Origin: Malurus cyaneus samueli
Lineage: Eukaryota > Chordata > Aves > Passeriformes > Maluridae
NCBI GenBank assembly: GCA_009741485.1
Contig: CM019214.1
Span: 57,396,640 to 57,460,639, forward strand
DNA length: 64,000 nucleotides
Reading direction: 5' to 3'
The position numbers were made by a program, and so were the translations under genes. The notes beneath the pieces were generated by a model. The model had not been told where the DNA came from. It saw only the letters and a list, made by a program, of their open reading frames with translations, and ran no database searches. Below are positions 1 to 10,520 of the stretch, piece after piece. Numbering within the stretch: position 1 is the first letter of the stretch; every line of letters begins with the position of its first letter.

Positions 1-2440
1 AAGCTCTTACTGAAACGCTGCCTGGAGCTGCTCCCTCCCCTCCCCCTGACCCCCCCGATTGCTCCCTCCCTCTGAGCTACATGGTCTATTTGCTGCCTCT
101 CATCCTGTGTCTCTGCAGATGTTTTAGAGCAACAGGTTCAGGAACTTGAAATATAGGGGTGGGGAAAGAGAAGGAAAAAAAATCAAAACCAAAAAGGAAG
201 GAAAAAACCAGCCGTCAGAGGAGGAAGAGCAGCCCCAGTGCAGGAGGCAAAGAAGACGGGGACAACCTGGTCGCCGCTGCTGCTCCTGCCGCCCCCACCC
301 CTGCTCGGGGATGTACCTTTCCATTTGTTGCTTCTTCTTCTGCTGGGCTCCCGCCCTCTCGCTGAAGAACCTGAATTACTCGGTTCCGGAAGAGCAGGGA
401 GCGGGCACGGTCATCGGGAACATCGGACGCGATGCGCGGCTGGCGGCAGGCGCGGCGGGAGGCGGGATGCTGCCCGCGGAGCGTGGTGTTCCCGGTGGCG
501 GCCCCGGCGGCGGCCGCGGCCCCAAGTCCACCTTCCGGGTGCTGGAGAATTCAGCCCCGCACCTCCTGGACGTGGACGGGGAGAGCGGGCTGCTCTACAC
601 CAAGCAGCGCATTGACCGTGAGGCGCTGTGCCGGCGCAGCGCCAAGTGCCAGCTGTCCCTCGAGGTGTTCGCCAATGACCAGGAGATCTGCATGATCAAA
701 GTGGAGATTCAGGACCTGAACGACAATGCACCGTCATTTCCCTCTGACCAAGTGGACATGGACATCTCCGAAAATGCGGCACCAGGCACCCGCTTCCCCC
801 TCACCAGTGCCCACGACCCAGATGCTGGGGACAACGGTCTGCGCACCTACCTGCTCACTCGTGATGACTACGGCCTCTTCTCCTCGATGTGAAGTCCCGT
901 GGTGATGGCACAAAGTTTCCGGAGCTGGTCATCCAGAAGCCATTAGACCGTGAGGAGCAGAGTCACCACACCCTGGTGCTGACAGCGCTAGATGGCGGTG
1001 ACCCACCGCGCTCAGGCACGGTGCAGATCAATGTGCGCCTCATTGACTCCAACGACAACAGCCCCATCTTCGAGGCGGCCTCCTACGTGGTAGAGCTGCC
1101 AGAGAATGCACCGCTAGGCACGGCTGTCATCGACCTCAATGCCACTGATGCTGATGAAGGTACCAACGGAGAGGTACTCTACTCCTTCAGTGGCTACGCA
1201 CCTGAGCGTGTCCGTGACCTGTTCAGCATTGACCCACAGAGCGGCCTCATCCGTGTCAAGGGCAACCTGGACTATGAGGAGAGCGGCCTCATTGAGATTG
1301 ATGTCCAAGCTCGGGACCTGGGGCCCAATCCCATCCCTGCTCACTGCAAGGTCACTGTCCGCCTCATCGACCGCAATGACAATGCTCCCACCATTGGTTT
1401 TGTCTCCGTTCGCCAGGGAGCTCTGAGCGAGGCTGCGCCACCAGGCACTGTCATTGCCCTGGTGCGGGTCACTGACCGTGACTCAGGCAAGAATGGGCAG
1501 CTCCAGTGTCGGGTGCTGGGCGGTGGCGGCGGGCCCGGTGCCGTTCCTTTCACCCTGGAGGAGAACTATGACAACTTCTACACTGTGGTCACCGACCGAC
1601 CCCTGGACCGTGAGGCGCAGGACGAGTACAATGTGACCATCGTGGCACGCGATGGGGGCAATCCCCCACTCAACTCCACCAAGTCATTTTCTGTCCGGAT
1701 CCTTGACGAGAACGACACCCACCCCGCTTCAGCAAGAATCTTTATGTGTTACAGGTGCCTGAGAACAACATCCCTGGAGAGTACCTGGGCTCAGTCTTGG
1801 CCCAGGACCCTGACCTGGGCCAAAATGGGACGGTGTCTTACTCCATTCTGCCTGGGCACGTGGGAGATGTCTCCATCTACACCTATGTGTCTGTCAATCC
1901 CACAAATGGTGCTATCTATGCCCTGAGGAGCTTCAATTACGAGCAGACAAAGCACTTTGAGTTCCGCGTGCTGGCCAAAGACTCGGGTTCACCCCACCGT
2001 GAAAGCAATGCCACAGTGCGCGTCACCGTGCTCGACGTCAATGATAACGCGCCCCTCATCGTCCTGCCTGCCCTCATCAATGACACTGCTGAACTGCAGG
2101 TGCCACGCAATGCTGGGGTGGCTACCCCGTGGGCACCGTCCGTGCCCTGGACAGTGACTTTGGGGAGAGTGGGCGCCTCACATATGAGATTGTGGAAGGC
2201 AATGAGGAGCACCTCTTTGAGATGGACCCCACTAGCGGTGAGATACGCACCTTGCACCCCTACTGGGAGGAGCTCAGCCCTGTGGCTGAACTGGTGGTAA
2301 AAGTCAGTGACCATGGCAAGCCCAGCTCCCCGCAGTGGCCAAGCTCATAGTCAGGGCCCGGCGGGGCCCCTGCCCGAGGCTGGCGAGCCGCAGGTGAATG
2401 GCGAGCAGCATCGGCGGCCACACTGGGACTTGTCGCTGCC
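1..2440 (+). repeat. Upstream near-identical copy of PCDH17 exon 1 (copy A of a tandem pair)
   Basis: This stretch matches 3381-5828 base for base, except for eight bases missing from this copy and about one substitution. The offset between the copies grows from 3380 at the left to 3388 at the right as the missing bases accumulate. They lie at about 173-176 (two), 267, 883, 1716, 2121, 2327 and 2357, mostly inside homopolymers. The match is already complete at base 1, so the copy may extend left of the window. It ends at 2440, just before the transmembrane codons, and goes straight into a run of 18 A. Near-zero substitution combined with one-sided homopolymer deletions looks like uncorrected sequencing error, so a false assembly duplication is more likely than a real one. 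Confidence 0.95.
311..2440 (+). pseudogene. PCDH17: Broken, truncated PCDH17 exon-1 copy (probable assembly artefact)
   Basis: The reading frame starts with the same MYLSICC signal peptide as the intact copy, at ATG 311. It runs through EC1 and into EC2, where a missing C near 883 shifts the frame and gives a stop at 890-892. Further single-base losses near 1716, 2121, 2327 and 2357 scatter EC2-EC6 over three frames. The copy ends before the TM helix, with no tail and no splice donor. It cannot encode a membrane protocadherin. Every frame-breaking change is an indel, whereas a genuine decaying duplicate would also carry substitutions. I therefore read it as a misassembled duplicate of the exon at 3694-6201, not as a biological pseudogene or a second gene. 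Confidence 0.85.
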
Positions 2441-3380
2441 AAAAAAAAAAAAAAAAAATTAAAATCATAGTGGGTTCCGAGGCTGATTTCAAAACTAAAC
2501 ATGAGAAACATTGTCAGAAATAAATTACATACTGCATGCCACCGTAATGCAAACTTTTTTTTTTTTTTTTTAAATTATTCCTACTGGTGCTTTTCTGCTC
2601 TGAAAGGAGGCTAATGTTACCATATGTGTACACACTTAGACACAGTGTGTAGCCCACAGTATATAAATATATATGTATGTACATACACACCCCCCAGGAC
2701 GCACGCACACGGGATATACCCCAAATGCAGCAATATCTCTGGCACGCTAGAGGGAGCCATTACATATGGCAATGACCCTTTTTCTCTCCACCCCCCCGCC
2801 CCCCTTAATTAGCAGAACTGGCGTGGAAAAGCCTCTGGACACCCTGATACATTCTGAAGGTTTGGCATAAACTGCAGAATAAGGAGGGAAAGCAGGGGGC
2901 TCGAGTTACCGTCAAACGAGGTCTCTTGATAGCTCAGGGGCTTACGTTGGTGTTTGTTCCACTTTTAATATTGAGCCGCTTTTATAGGGAACTTCTCCAA
3001 ATATGTGACTTAGTCGAATACGCCAATTTTCCTCAACCAATCTGAAGCCTTCGTGCAGAAAGCAAAGCCCATTTTGTAAACATATACTTTATTTCATCTG
3101 TCTGTCGCTCTCACACAGAAAGTTGGCTCGCTGAGAGTAGTGGTTTTCCGCTGCCACTAATGTATGTATAGTTTATTTATACACTGCATTTTAACACGGC
3201 GTTAGTTCTGTAACGGTTACCGGCATACTCGCTCTGGATGGCAAACTATCCGTTTCACGGCTACAAAGAGGTCCTCAGGACGGGAAAACGGGTCTGGAAA
3301 GAACACTCATTCGAATGTATAAATCCGCAAGACTTTTTCCAAGTGAAATTATATTTATGGACACAGATCTCTCTCTTTTT
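2441..3380. other. Spacer between the two exon-1 copies; 5' flank of intact PCDH17
   Basis: The spacer opens with 18 A (2441-2458) at the end of copy A. It then has a 17-18-T run near 2554, an alternating TG/TA-rich patch (2620-2690), and unique sequence that becomes more CpG-containing toward 3180-3300. No ORF here looks coding. If copy A is false, this is the true upstream flank of PCDH17 and should contain its proximal promoter. A TATAAAT at 3318-3324 lies about 60 bp before the shared segment and is the best core-promoter candidate I can see. The transcription start cannot be fixed from sequence alone. Confidence 0.6.
3318..3324 (+). promoter_or_regulatory. TATA-like element upstream of PCDH17
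   Basis: TATAAAT lies about 375 bp upstream of the PCDH17 start codon. The position would suit a start site near 3345-3355, but TATA-like strings are common in AT-rich DNA. No initiator or downstream element was distinguished. Confidence 0.25.
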
Positions 3381-3693
3381 AAGCTCTTACTGAAACGCTG
3401 CCTGGAGCTGCTCCCTCCCCTCCCCCTGACCCCCCCGATTGCTCCCTCCCTCTGAGCTACATGGTCTATTTGCTGCCTCTCATCCTGTGTCTCTGCAGAT
3501 GTTTTAGAGCAACAGGTTCAGGAACTTGAAATATAGGGGTGGGGAAAGAGAAGGGAAAAAAAAATCAAAACCAAAAAGGAAGGAAAAAACCAGCCGTCAG
3601 AGGAGGAAGAGCAGCCCCAGTGCAGGAGGCAAAGAAGACGGGGACAACCCTGGTCGCCGCTGCTGCTCCTGCCGCCCCCACCCCTGCTCGGGG
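3381..3693 (+). other. PCDH17: PCDH17 5' untranslated region (visible part) with uORFs
   Basis: This is the leader directly upstream of the PCDH17 ATG. It begins with a pyrimidine-rich CTCCC/CCCC block, followed by an A/G-rich block around 3540-3600. It holds a 22-codon uORF (ATG 3461, stop 3527-3529) and inside it a two-codon uORF (ATG 3499, TTT, TAG 3505-3507). The sequence around 3470-3498 is a pyrimidine tract ending in CAG and could act as a splice acceptor for an upstream noncoding exon; this is inference only. The main frame is open from about 3526 but contains no ATG before 3694, so no N-terminal extension is proposed. Confidence 0.6.
3461..3529 (+). other. Upstream ORF in PCDH17 leader (22 codons)
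   Basis: ATG at 3461 reads 22 codons to a TGA at 3527-3529, in a different frame from the main ORF. A second, minimal uORF (Met-Phe-stop) starts at 3499 in a third register. Such uORFs usually lower translation of the main frame or make it conditional. There is no evidence here that they are translated. Confidence 0.35.
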
Positions 3694-6201
3694 ATGTACC
3701 TTTCCATTTGTTGCTTCTTCTTCTGCTGGGCTCCCGCCCTCTCGCTGAAGAACCTGAATTACTCGGTTCCGGAAGAGCAGGGAGCGGGCACGGTCATCGG
3801 GAACATCGGACGCGATGCGCGGCTGGCGGCAGGCGCGGCGGGAGGCGGGATGCTGCCCGCGGAGCGTGGTGTTCCCGGTGGCGGCCCCGGCGGCGGCCGC
3901 GGCCCCAAGTCCACCTTCCGGGTGCTGGAGAATTCAGCCCCGCACCTCCTGGACGTGGACGGGGAGAGCGGGCTGCTCTACACCAAGCAGCGCATTGACC
4001 GTGAGGCGCTGTGCCGGCGCAGCGCCAAGTGCCAGCTGTCCCTCGAGGTGTTCGCCAATGACCAGGAGATCTGCATGATCAAAGTGGAGATTCAGGACCT
4101 GAACGACAATGCACCGTCATTTCCCTCTGACCAAGTGGACATGGACATCTCCGAAAATGCGGCACCAGGCACCCGCTTCCCCCTCACCAGTGCCCACGAC
4201 CCAGATGCTGGGGACAACGGTCTGCGCACCTACCTGCTCACTCGTGATGACTACGGCCTCTTCTCCCTCGATGTGAAGTCCCGTGGTGATGGCACAAAGT
4301 TTCCGGAGCTGGTCATCCAGAAGCCATTAGACCGTGAGGAGCAGAGTCACCACACCCTGGTGCTGACAGCGCTAGATGGCGGTGACCCACCGCGCTCAGG
4401 CACGGTGCAGATCAATGTGCGCCTCATTGACTCCAACGACAACAGCCCCATCTTCGAGGCGGCCTCCTACGTGGTAGAGCTGCCAGAGAATGCACCGCTA
4501 GGCACGGCTGTCATCGACCTCAATGCCACTGATGCTGATGAAGGTACCAACGGAGAGGTACTCTACTCCTTCAGTGGCTACGCACCTGAGCGTGTCCGTG
4601 ACCTGTTCAGCATTGACCCACAGAGCGGCCTCATCCGTGTCAAGGGCAACCTGGACTATGAGGAGAGCGGCCTCATTGAGATTGATGTCCAAGCTCGGGA
4701 CCTGGGGCCCAATCCCATCCCTGCTCACTGCAAGGTCACTGTCCGCCTCATCGACCGCAATGACAATGCTCCCACCATTGGTTTTGTCTCCGTTCGCCAG
4801 GGAGCTCTGAGCGAGGCTGCGCCACCAGGCACTGTCATTGCCCTGGTGCGGGTCACTGACCGTGACTCAGGCAAGAATGGGCAGCTCCAGTGTCGGGTGC
4901 TGGGCGGTGGCGGCGGGCCCGGTGCCGTTCCTTTCACCCTGGAGGAGAACTATGACAACTTCTACACTGTGGTCACCGACCGACCCCTGGACCGTGAGGC
5001 GCAGGACGAGTACAATGTGACCATCGTGGCACGCGATGGGGGCAATCCCCCACTCAACTCCACCAAGTCATTTTCTGTCCGGATCCTTGACGAGAACGAC
5101 AACCCACCCCGCTTCAGCAAGAATCTTTATGTGTTACAGGTGCCTGAGAACAACATCCCTGGAGAGTACCTGGGCTCAGTCTTGGCCCAGGACCCTGACC
5201 TGGGCCAAAATGGGACGGTGTCTTACTCCATTCTGCCTGGGCACGTGGGAGATGTCTCCATCTACACCTATGTGTCTGTCAATCCCACAAATGGTGCTAT
5301 CTATGCCCTGAGGAGCTTCAATTACGAGCAGACAAAGCACTTTGAGTTCCGCGTGCTGGCCAAAGACTCGGGTTCACCCCACCGTGAAAGCAATGCCACA
5401 GTGCGCGTCACCGTGCTCGACGTCAATGATAACGCGCCCCTCATCGTCCTGCCTGCCCTCATCAATGACACTGCTGAACTGCAGGTGCCACGCAATGCTG
5501 GGGTGGGCTACCCCGTGGGCACCGTCCGTGCCCTGGACAGTGACTTTGGGGAGAGTGGGCGCCTCACATATGAGATTGTGGAAGGCAATGAGGAGCACCT
5601 CTTTGAGATGGACCCCACTAGCGGTGAGATACGCACCTTGCACCCCTACTGGGAGGAGCTCAGCCCTGTGGCTGAACTGGTGGTAAAAGTCAGTGACCAT
5701 GGCAAGCCCAGCCTCTCCGCAGTGGCCAAGCTCATAGTCAGGGCCCTGGCGGGGCCCCTGCCCGAGGCTGGCGAGCCGCAGGTGAATGGCGAGCAGCATC
5801 GGCGGCCACACTGGGACTTGTCGCTGCCGCTGATTGTGACTTTGAGCACTGTCTCCATCATCTTGCTGGCTGCCATGATCACTATTGCTGTGAAGTGCAA
5901 GCGAGAAAACAAGGAGATCCGCACCTATAATTGTCGCATTGCGCCCAGTGAGGGCGAGGACAGCCGGGGTCCCCTCAATGTCATGAACGTGGTGAGCAGC
6001 CCATCCCTGGCCACCTCACCCATGTACTTTGACTACCAGACCCGCCTGCCCCTCAGCTCTCCCAGGTCTGAGGTGATGTACCTGAAGCCCGCCTCCAACA
6101 ACCTGACTGTACCCCAGGGACATGTGGGCTGCCACACCAGCTTCACAGGGCAAGGGAATAACGCCAGCGAGGCTCCCCCGAGCCGGATGTCCATAATTCA
6201 G
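3694..6201 (+). CDS. PCDH17: Protocadherin-17, coding exon 1 (residues 1-836)
   Basis: Delta-2 protocadherin, a homophilic adhesion receptor of neuronal membranes that acts at synapses and on growing axons and signals to actin through its tail. The start is the only in-frame ATG before the signal peptide (MYLSICC...ALS, about residues 1-17). Six cadherin repeats follow. Five are closed by calcium-binding linkers DLNDN 135-139, DSNDN 246-250, DRNDN 354-358, DENDN 466-470 and DVNDN 576-580, and EC6 runs to about 690. The TM helix is about 711-733, followed by KCKRENKEIRTYNCRIA and the conserved tail around VMNVVSSPSLATSPMYFDYQTRLPLSSP. Exon 1 ends at the Gln codon of MSIIQ, followed by donor GTAGGA. 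Oddities: a longer Gly/Ala-rich loop in EC1 (about residues 45-70), and a tail lacking the Lys-rich stretch expected after RTYNCRIA. Identity rests on near-identity to recalled vertebrate PCDH17. Confidence 0.96.
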
Positions 6202-9200
6202 GTAGGAGACTTTTAGAACACCCTGGACCTCACTTTAGACACTGGTTTAACTTTCCCTTTTGTCTGCAGTGAAATCTGCTCTAAGGCACCCCTGAAGGGA
6301 CCAACACAAGTCACTAAAGAGAGGTGGACTTAATGAAAGCGGAACCAGACCACATCTGATGGGTCTGGTTCTGCTGTCACATTGATGTTTCCCATGTGAT
6401 TCAAAAGAAAATGCCCTCTGAAACACACGCAGAGTTACGGTAGTGCCAAAGGGGTGCATGTGAGGGTGTGGGCAGGCGTTTAGTACGTTTGAGGCACGCT
6501 GGGGTATTTTCCCAGAAGATGGTCTGACAGAGGTGGGCATTTCCACAGGATTCACTTCTCTTTGGTTTGGGGTGGAGAAGAGAGAGGGCATTTCTAAAGC
6601 GGTCATATCACCTGCAGTAACTAACAGGACAGGGAAGAAACTGCACACTGAGGACATCTATTGCAACAGTGTATTATAGCCCTCCAATCTTGTATGTAAA
6701 TATGAGCTATCTTTCCAAAATGTAAGTTTTAATTTTTTTTTAAATTTCCTTCTCTAGGATATATATCCATAAATATATTTTTTGACAGTATCATTAGGAC
6801 CCCATTGCCTCCTCCTCTCCCCCTAACAACTAAACTTTCAGTGCTGAAAATTCTGCTTAGTCGAATAGAAAGAAAATGTATGTGGTGATTCCCTCCTATC
6901 CCCAAATGTTAACCAAACTCACATCCTGTCATAAACCAGCAAAACAACTAGTCAGATCTCCAGTAGCCTGAGTCAACATTGTTGATTGCTTTACAGCAAA
7001 AGACTTACACACTGTCTTCTACCAAAGCTCATTTAGAAATTATAGCTGGGCTGCATTCTGCTGCCAGTTATATCCACACTGTCCTCTACTGACTTTTGTG
7101 AATGTGAGAAATGGCAGAATTTGGACCATTTGATACAGGGTACTAATCAAAGAATGACTTAATTTTTAGCAGGTAGTTTAAAGTCCAAACTCAGAAGATT
7201 TATTTCAGAGCAGTGAACTTGCGGAGTGAAGGTGAGGGCAGAAATTGGCTCCAGTTGATTTAATTTAAAGTATTACTTCATGATTAATGCAGCTTAATGT
7301 TCAAACACTACAGGTATGTTCCAAAGTGATTTTTAACATTCGGATTGAAAGCAGGCTCTGGATAATGACTATTAAATATATTTGAAATGTCATATCTGTT
7401 TTATCCTGTGGTTCTCCTAATATGCTGTTCTGAGTCATAGGGGAATGAGCTGAGTGTATGAGAACTGACACAGAATCATTTTGTGTATGCAGCTAGTGGG
7501 GAAGAAGTTGCACTGTAGTCACTTGATGTACCTAAAGAAGATTCATAATATCTTGGAGTTACCATACTCTATGATCTGTGAACACCAAATGTTCTAGTTT
7601 CCAGCTGTATCTAATATTTTAAAGTGAATAGAAATGGCCATTGGTAATTGGCAGTTTAAAGAACCAAAATTCAAGTAACCCATGATCTGTAAATTGAGCA
7701 TTTATAACTGGGGGAAAAAAAAAAAGGGGAAAAAAGGCTGCCTGTACAAGGTCACTGTAAATGAATCCTCAAACGACTATTGAGTTGTGTCACAGAAACA
7801 ATTTCATTTTATGCCTATCATGAATTTGTGTTGCTATCAATTAGGTGAGTGGAGCAATACTTAAAATCTGAAATTGATTTTAACAAAAAGTGACACTTTA
7901 AGATAGAGTTTAGGTTAGGGCACAACCAGAGATAATTTGATTTATTATTCATGCTTTAAAAAACAAATAACTATCTATGACACTTGTTAAAGTAATGTCA
8001 ACTTTTTTTTTTTTTACTGTAAAATGGAGTTGTCAGAAAGCTAAAAACACTCCACATTTTTTTCCTACTGACAAGTGTAATAGTTACTAAAAGACAGAAA
8101 ATTATGCTTTCCTACAACCATGTAATGTCTATATAAAGCAATTAATTAATGTATTGATGCTACTGAATAGTAAAGTTTCAATTGTAGTGTAAAATCCCTA
8201 TGGAAAATATGATTCCTTCTTTTTTTTACAGTGTTCACTGTATAAGATCAATCATGATTTTTTTTTCCCTGAAATCTATATAAAGCTAAAAGAGGAATTT
8301 CCTCCCTTAAAAGAGTGTGTTGTGGTTTCTATAAGAGTTCTTATTATGACAACTATGGAAAATGTTAACTGTAACTCCTCATAACACATACTGTTATTTT
8401 GAATACTAGTTTTGTTTTCCCTCAATATCTGCACAGAGTGTTTTGGATGTTTGGTTGGTCCAGTCAGTGGACTAGGAAACATCCAGTTTTACCTAGTGAA
8501 CAACCTGTTCAAACACACTTATTGATACTATATTTTGTAGTTGTATTGGCAAAACAGACACAGTATGAAAGAGTGTAGTTGGTTTCTATTTAGAAAAGGC
8601 TCAGATTTAGAGTAGCTAGAGGGGAAAATTGATCCTCTTCACTGTACTTCTGCATTACTAAAATACATTTTGTATTCTCCAGCTCCACATCCCTGGAGTA
8701 AATTTTATATAAAATTTGCATTTAGAATGTAGGCACTACTTTATGTCTGGTCCTGTACTTCTGCCTCATGTAAAATTTAAACTGCAGACTTAAGGAGAAA
8801 TAGTAAAGGATCAGCCCTCTCTCTGGATCTACTATATCCTTAATCAGTTAAAGAAACCTGTATCTTGCATATGAAAATTACACAGTTAGGAATCAAAGGT
8901 GTAGGCAGTGAAAAAAAAAAGAAATGGAATCCAGCTGCTTTATCATCTCTTAGTTAGTCAATCCAGTTAAGCAGTTTTCTTCATTACCTCAGTGAGAGAA
9001 AGATAGACTATTGCGGAAGGGTTCTCTAACAAATGTTCCCTTCAGTTTTTACAGTTATATTATTGAAACACGACAATCTCATACTGTGCAATTCATGCAA
9101 TGGAACTGCGTTTCTTCACTCTCATTTTCTCAGCAACTGTTTAATGGCACAATTCTCTAACAGGAACCTGTTATTAAAACTTTTTATACATATATATTTG

Positions 9201-10273
9201 CACATATTTATATATCTATGGAGATGTATATACATGCTAAATATTATATTATTACTTAGTGCATCCAATTGATTCTATGAATATTTAATAGCAAATAAAT
9301 AATTTCTTTTGCAGTAAGATCCAAATTTTCTCACTCTTATTAGGAGAGCATAATTTTTTTTTCCCCTTGCTTACTAGTAAGACCTAGTCAAGTCAATGGT
9401 CCTTACAGTTCCCTTTTTTCTCATGAATAGTATTTTACTCTACAGACAGCCCAATTTACATCAACAGATACCTGTGAAGTGTTACTTAGTGACTAGGGGT
9501 TTCAGACTGACCCAAAAAGCACCAGCAGTTGAATGAAATACTTCCTAACAGGGGAAGAGTGGTGTAATCTTGCCTCTCTTTAAGTGACTGCTGTTACACA
9601 CTAATCACACAATTTGACACATGGTGTGTTTGCTCACTGATTTGTAGGCTCCGCCTGGGTGCAGTGCTTGCATGTGTTATACATGAATCAATGAGCTTCT
9701 TCAGTACGATAAAAACTAAATAATTTAAACATGCATACATGCATATCTGTATAAAATTTTGGATGGACAGACAAGGATGCTGTATACCTTCAGCTTTTAT
9801 TGGTGCAAGAGATTTTAAAGTGCTTAAAGCCTTTGAAAATTCATAATTTATGTTTTGATGTGCACCTGAGATTGATGTGTATGAAGGACAGAGTTTAGTA
9901 ACATACAGGGAAGTTGCACAGTTACATTTTAGTATGTTTCATTGCTCTTAACTTCAGCAATCATTTCATAAATATACTTTAGAAACAGTTCTTTCAAACA
10001 AAAGCCTATTTAAATATAGAGAAGTGCTGTACAATTCTCATTGCTAGAGTCAAAATTCCATGTGAACTTTGAATCACTGAAGCTCCAAACTATTAATTTT
10101 TGTTGAGGAGAAGGAAAGCAGGAGAAAATGGAAACTCGACATGGCTGAAAGAAGATTTCTTTTCACTCTAGACCTTAAAGACTGCTGGGAAAATTTTGTT
10201 CATCTCATTCTGGTGTTCTACTCACCTGACTAAAAGAAACAGAATTTTGCTTTTTTTGAAGTGCAGACATCAG

Positions 10274-10288
10274 NNNNNNNNNNNNNNN
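10274..10288. other. Assembly gap (15 N)
   Basis: Fifteen undetermined bases inside intron 1. The short N run suggests a masked or locally unresolved site, or a small closed scaffold join. The flanks are ordinary AT-rich sequence with no visible repeat. Confidence 0.99.
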
Positions 10289-10474
10289 AAAGTATAAATG
10301 TACATATATGTGAATCTTTCCTACCAAAATTCTGAGTTAGTCAGTTTGCCTTTCTTTTGTTCCTATGTGAACAAGCCACAACTTCTTCTTGCAGGTTTCC
10401 AACAGCTCAGTGGATGGATAAAGGAAAACAAATAGTTCCTATGAACATATAGGTTCTGACAATAGGTTCTTCAA

Positions 10475-10520
10475 AGTGTAGAAAACTATCTACAAAACAT
10501 AGTGTAGAAAACTATCTACA
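10475..10520. repeat. 20-bp direct repeat, period 26
   Basis: The 20-bp string starting AGTGTAGAAAACTATC occurs at 10475-10494 and again, perfectly, at 10501-10520, with six bases between. It is a small local duplication in intron 1 with no known function. Confidence 0.9.

Noticed and set aside
311..2440. A second, independent protocadherin gene as in clustered protocadherins
   Set aside because: The sequence is the same PCDH17 exon with deletions only; clustered variable exons differ strongly from one another.
311..2458. Processed retrocopy of PCDH17 ending in poly(A)
   Set aside because: The copy includes only exon-1 sequence and stops mid-coding region at the A run, whereas a retrocopy would carry the mRNA 3' end and spliced exons 2-4.
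3526..3693. In-frame open extension upstream of the PCDH17 ATG (56 codons)
   Set aside because: It contains no ATG, is Lys/Gly-rich UTR-like sequence, and the signal peptide MYLSICC at 3694 is the known family start.
6247..6657. 136-codon minus-strand ORF just after exon 1
   Set aside because: No recognisable domain and Pro/Ser/Arg-rich composition; explained by chance in moderate-GC sequence.
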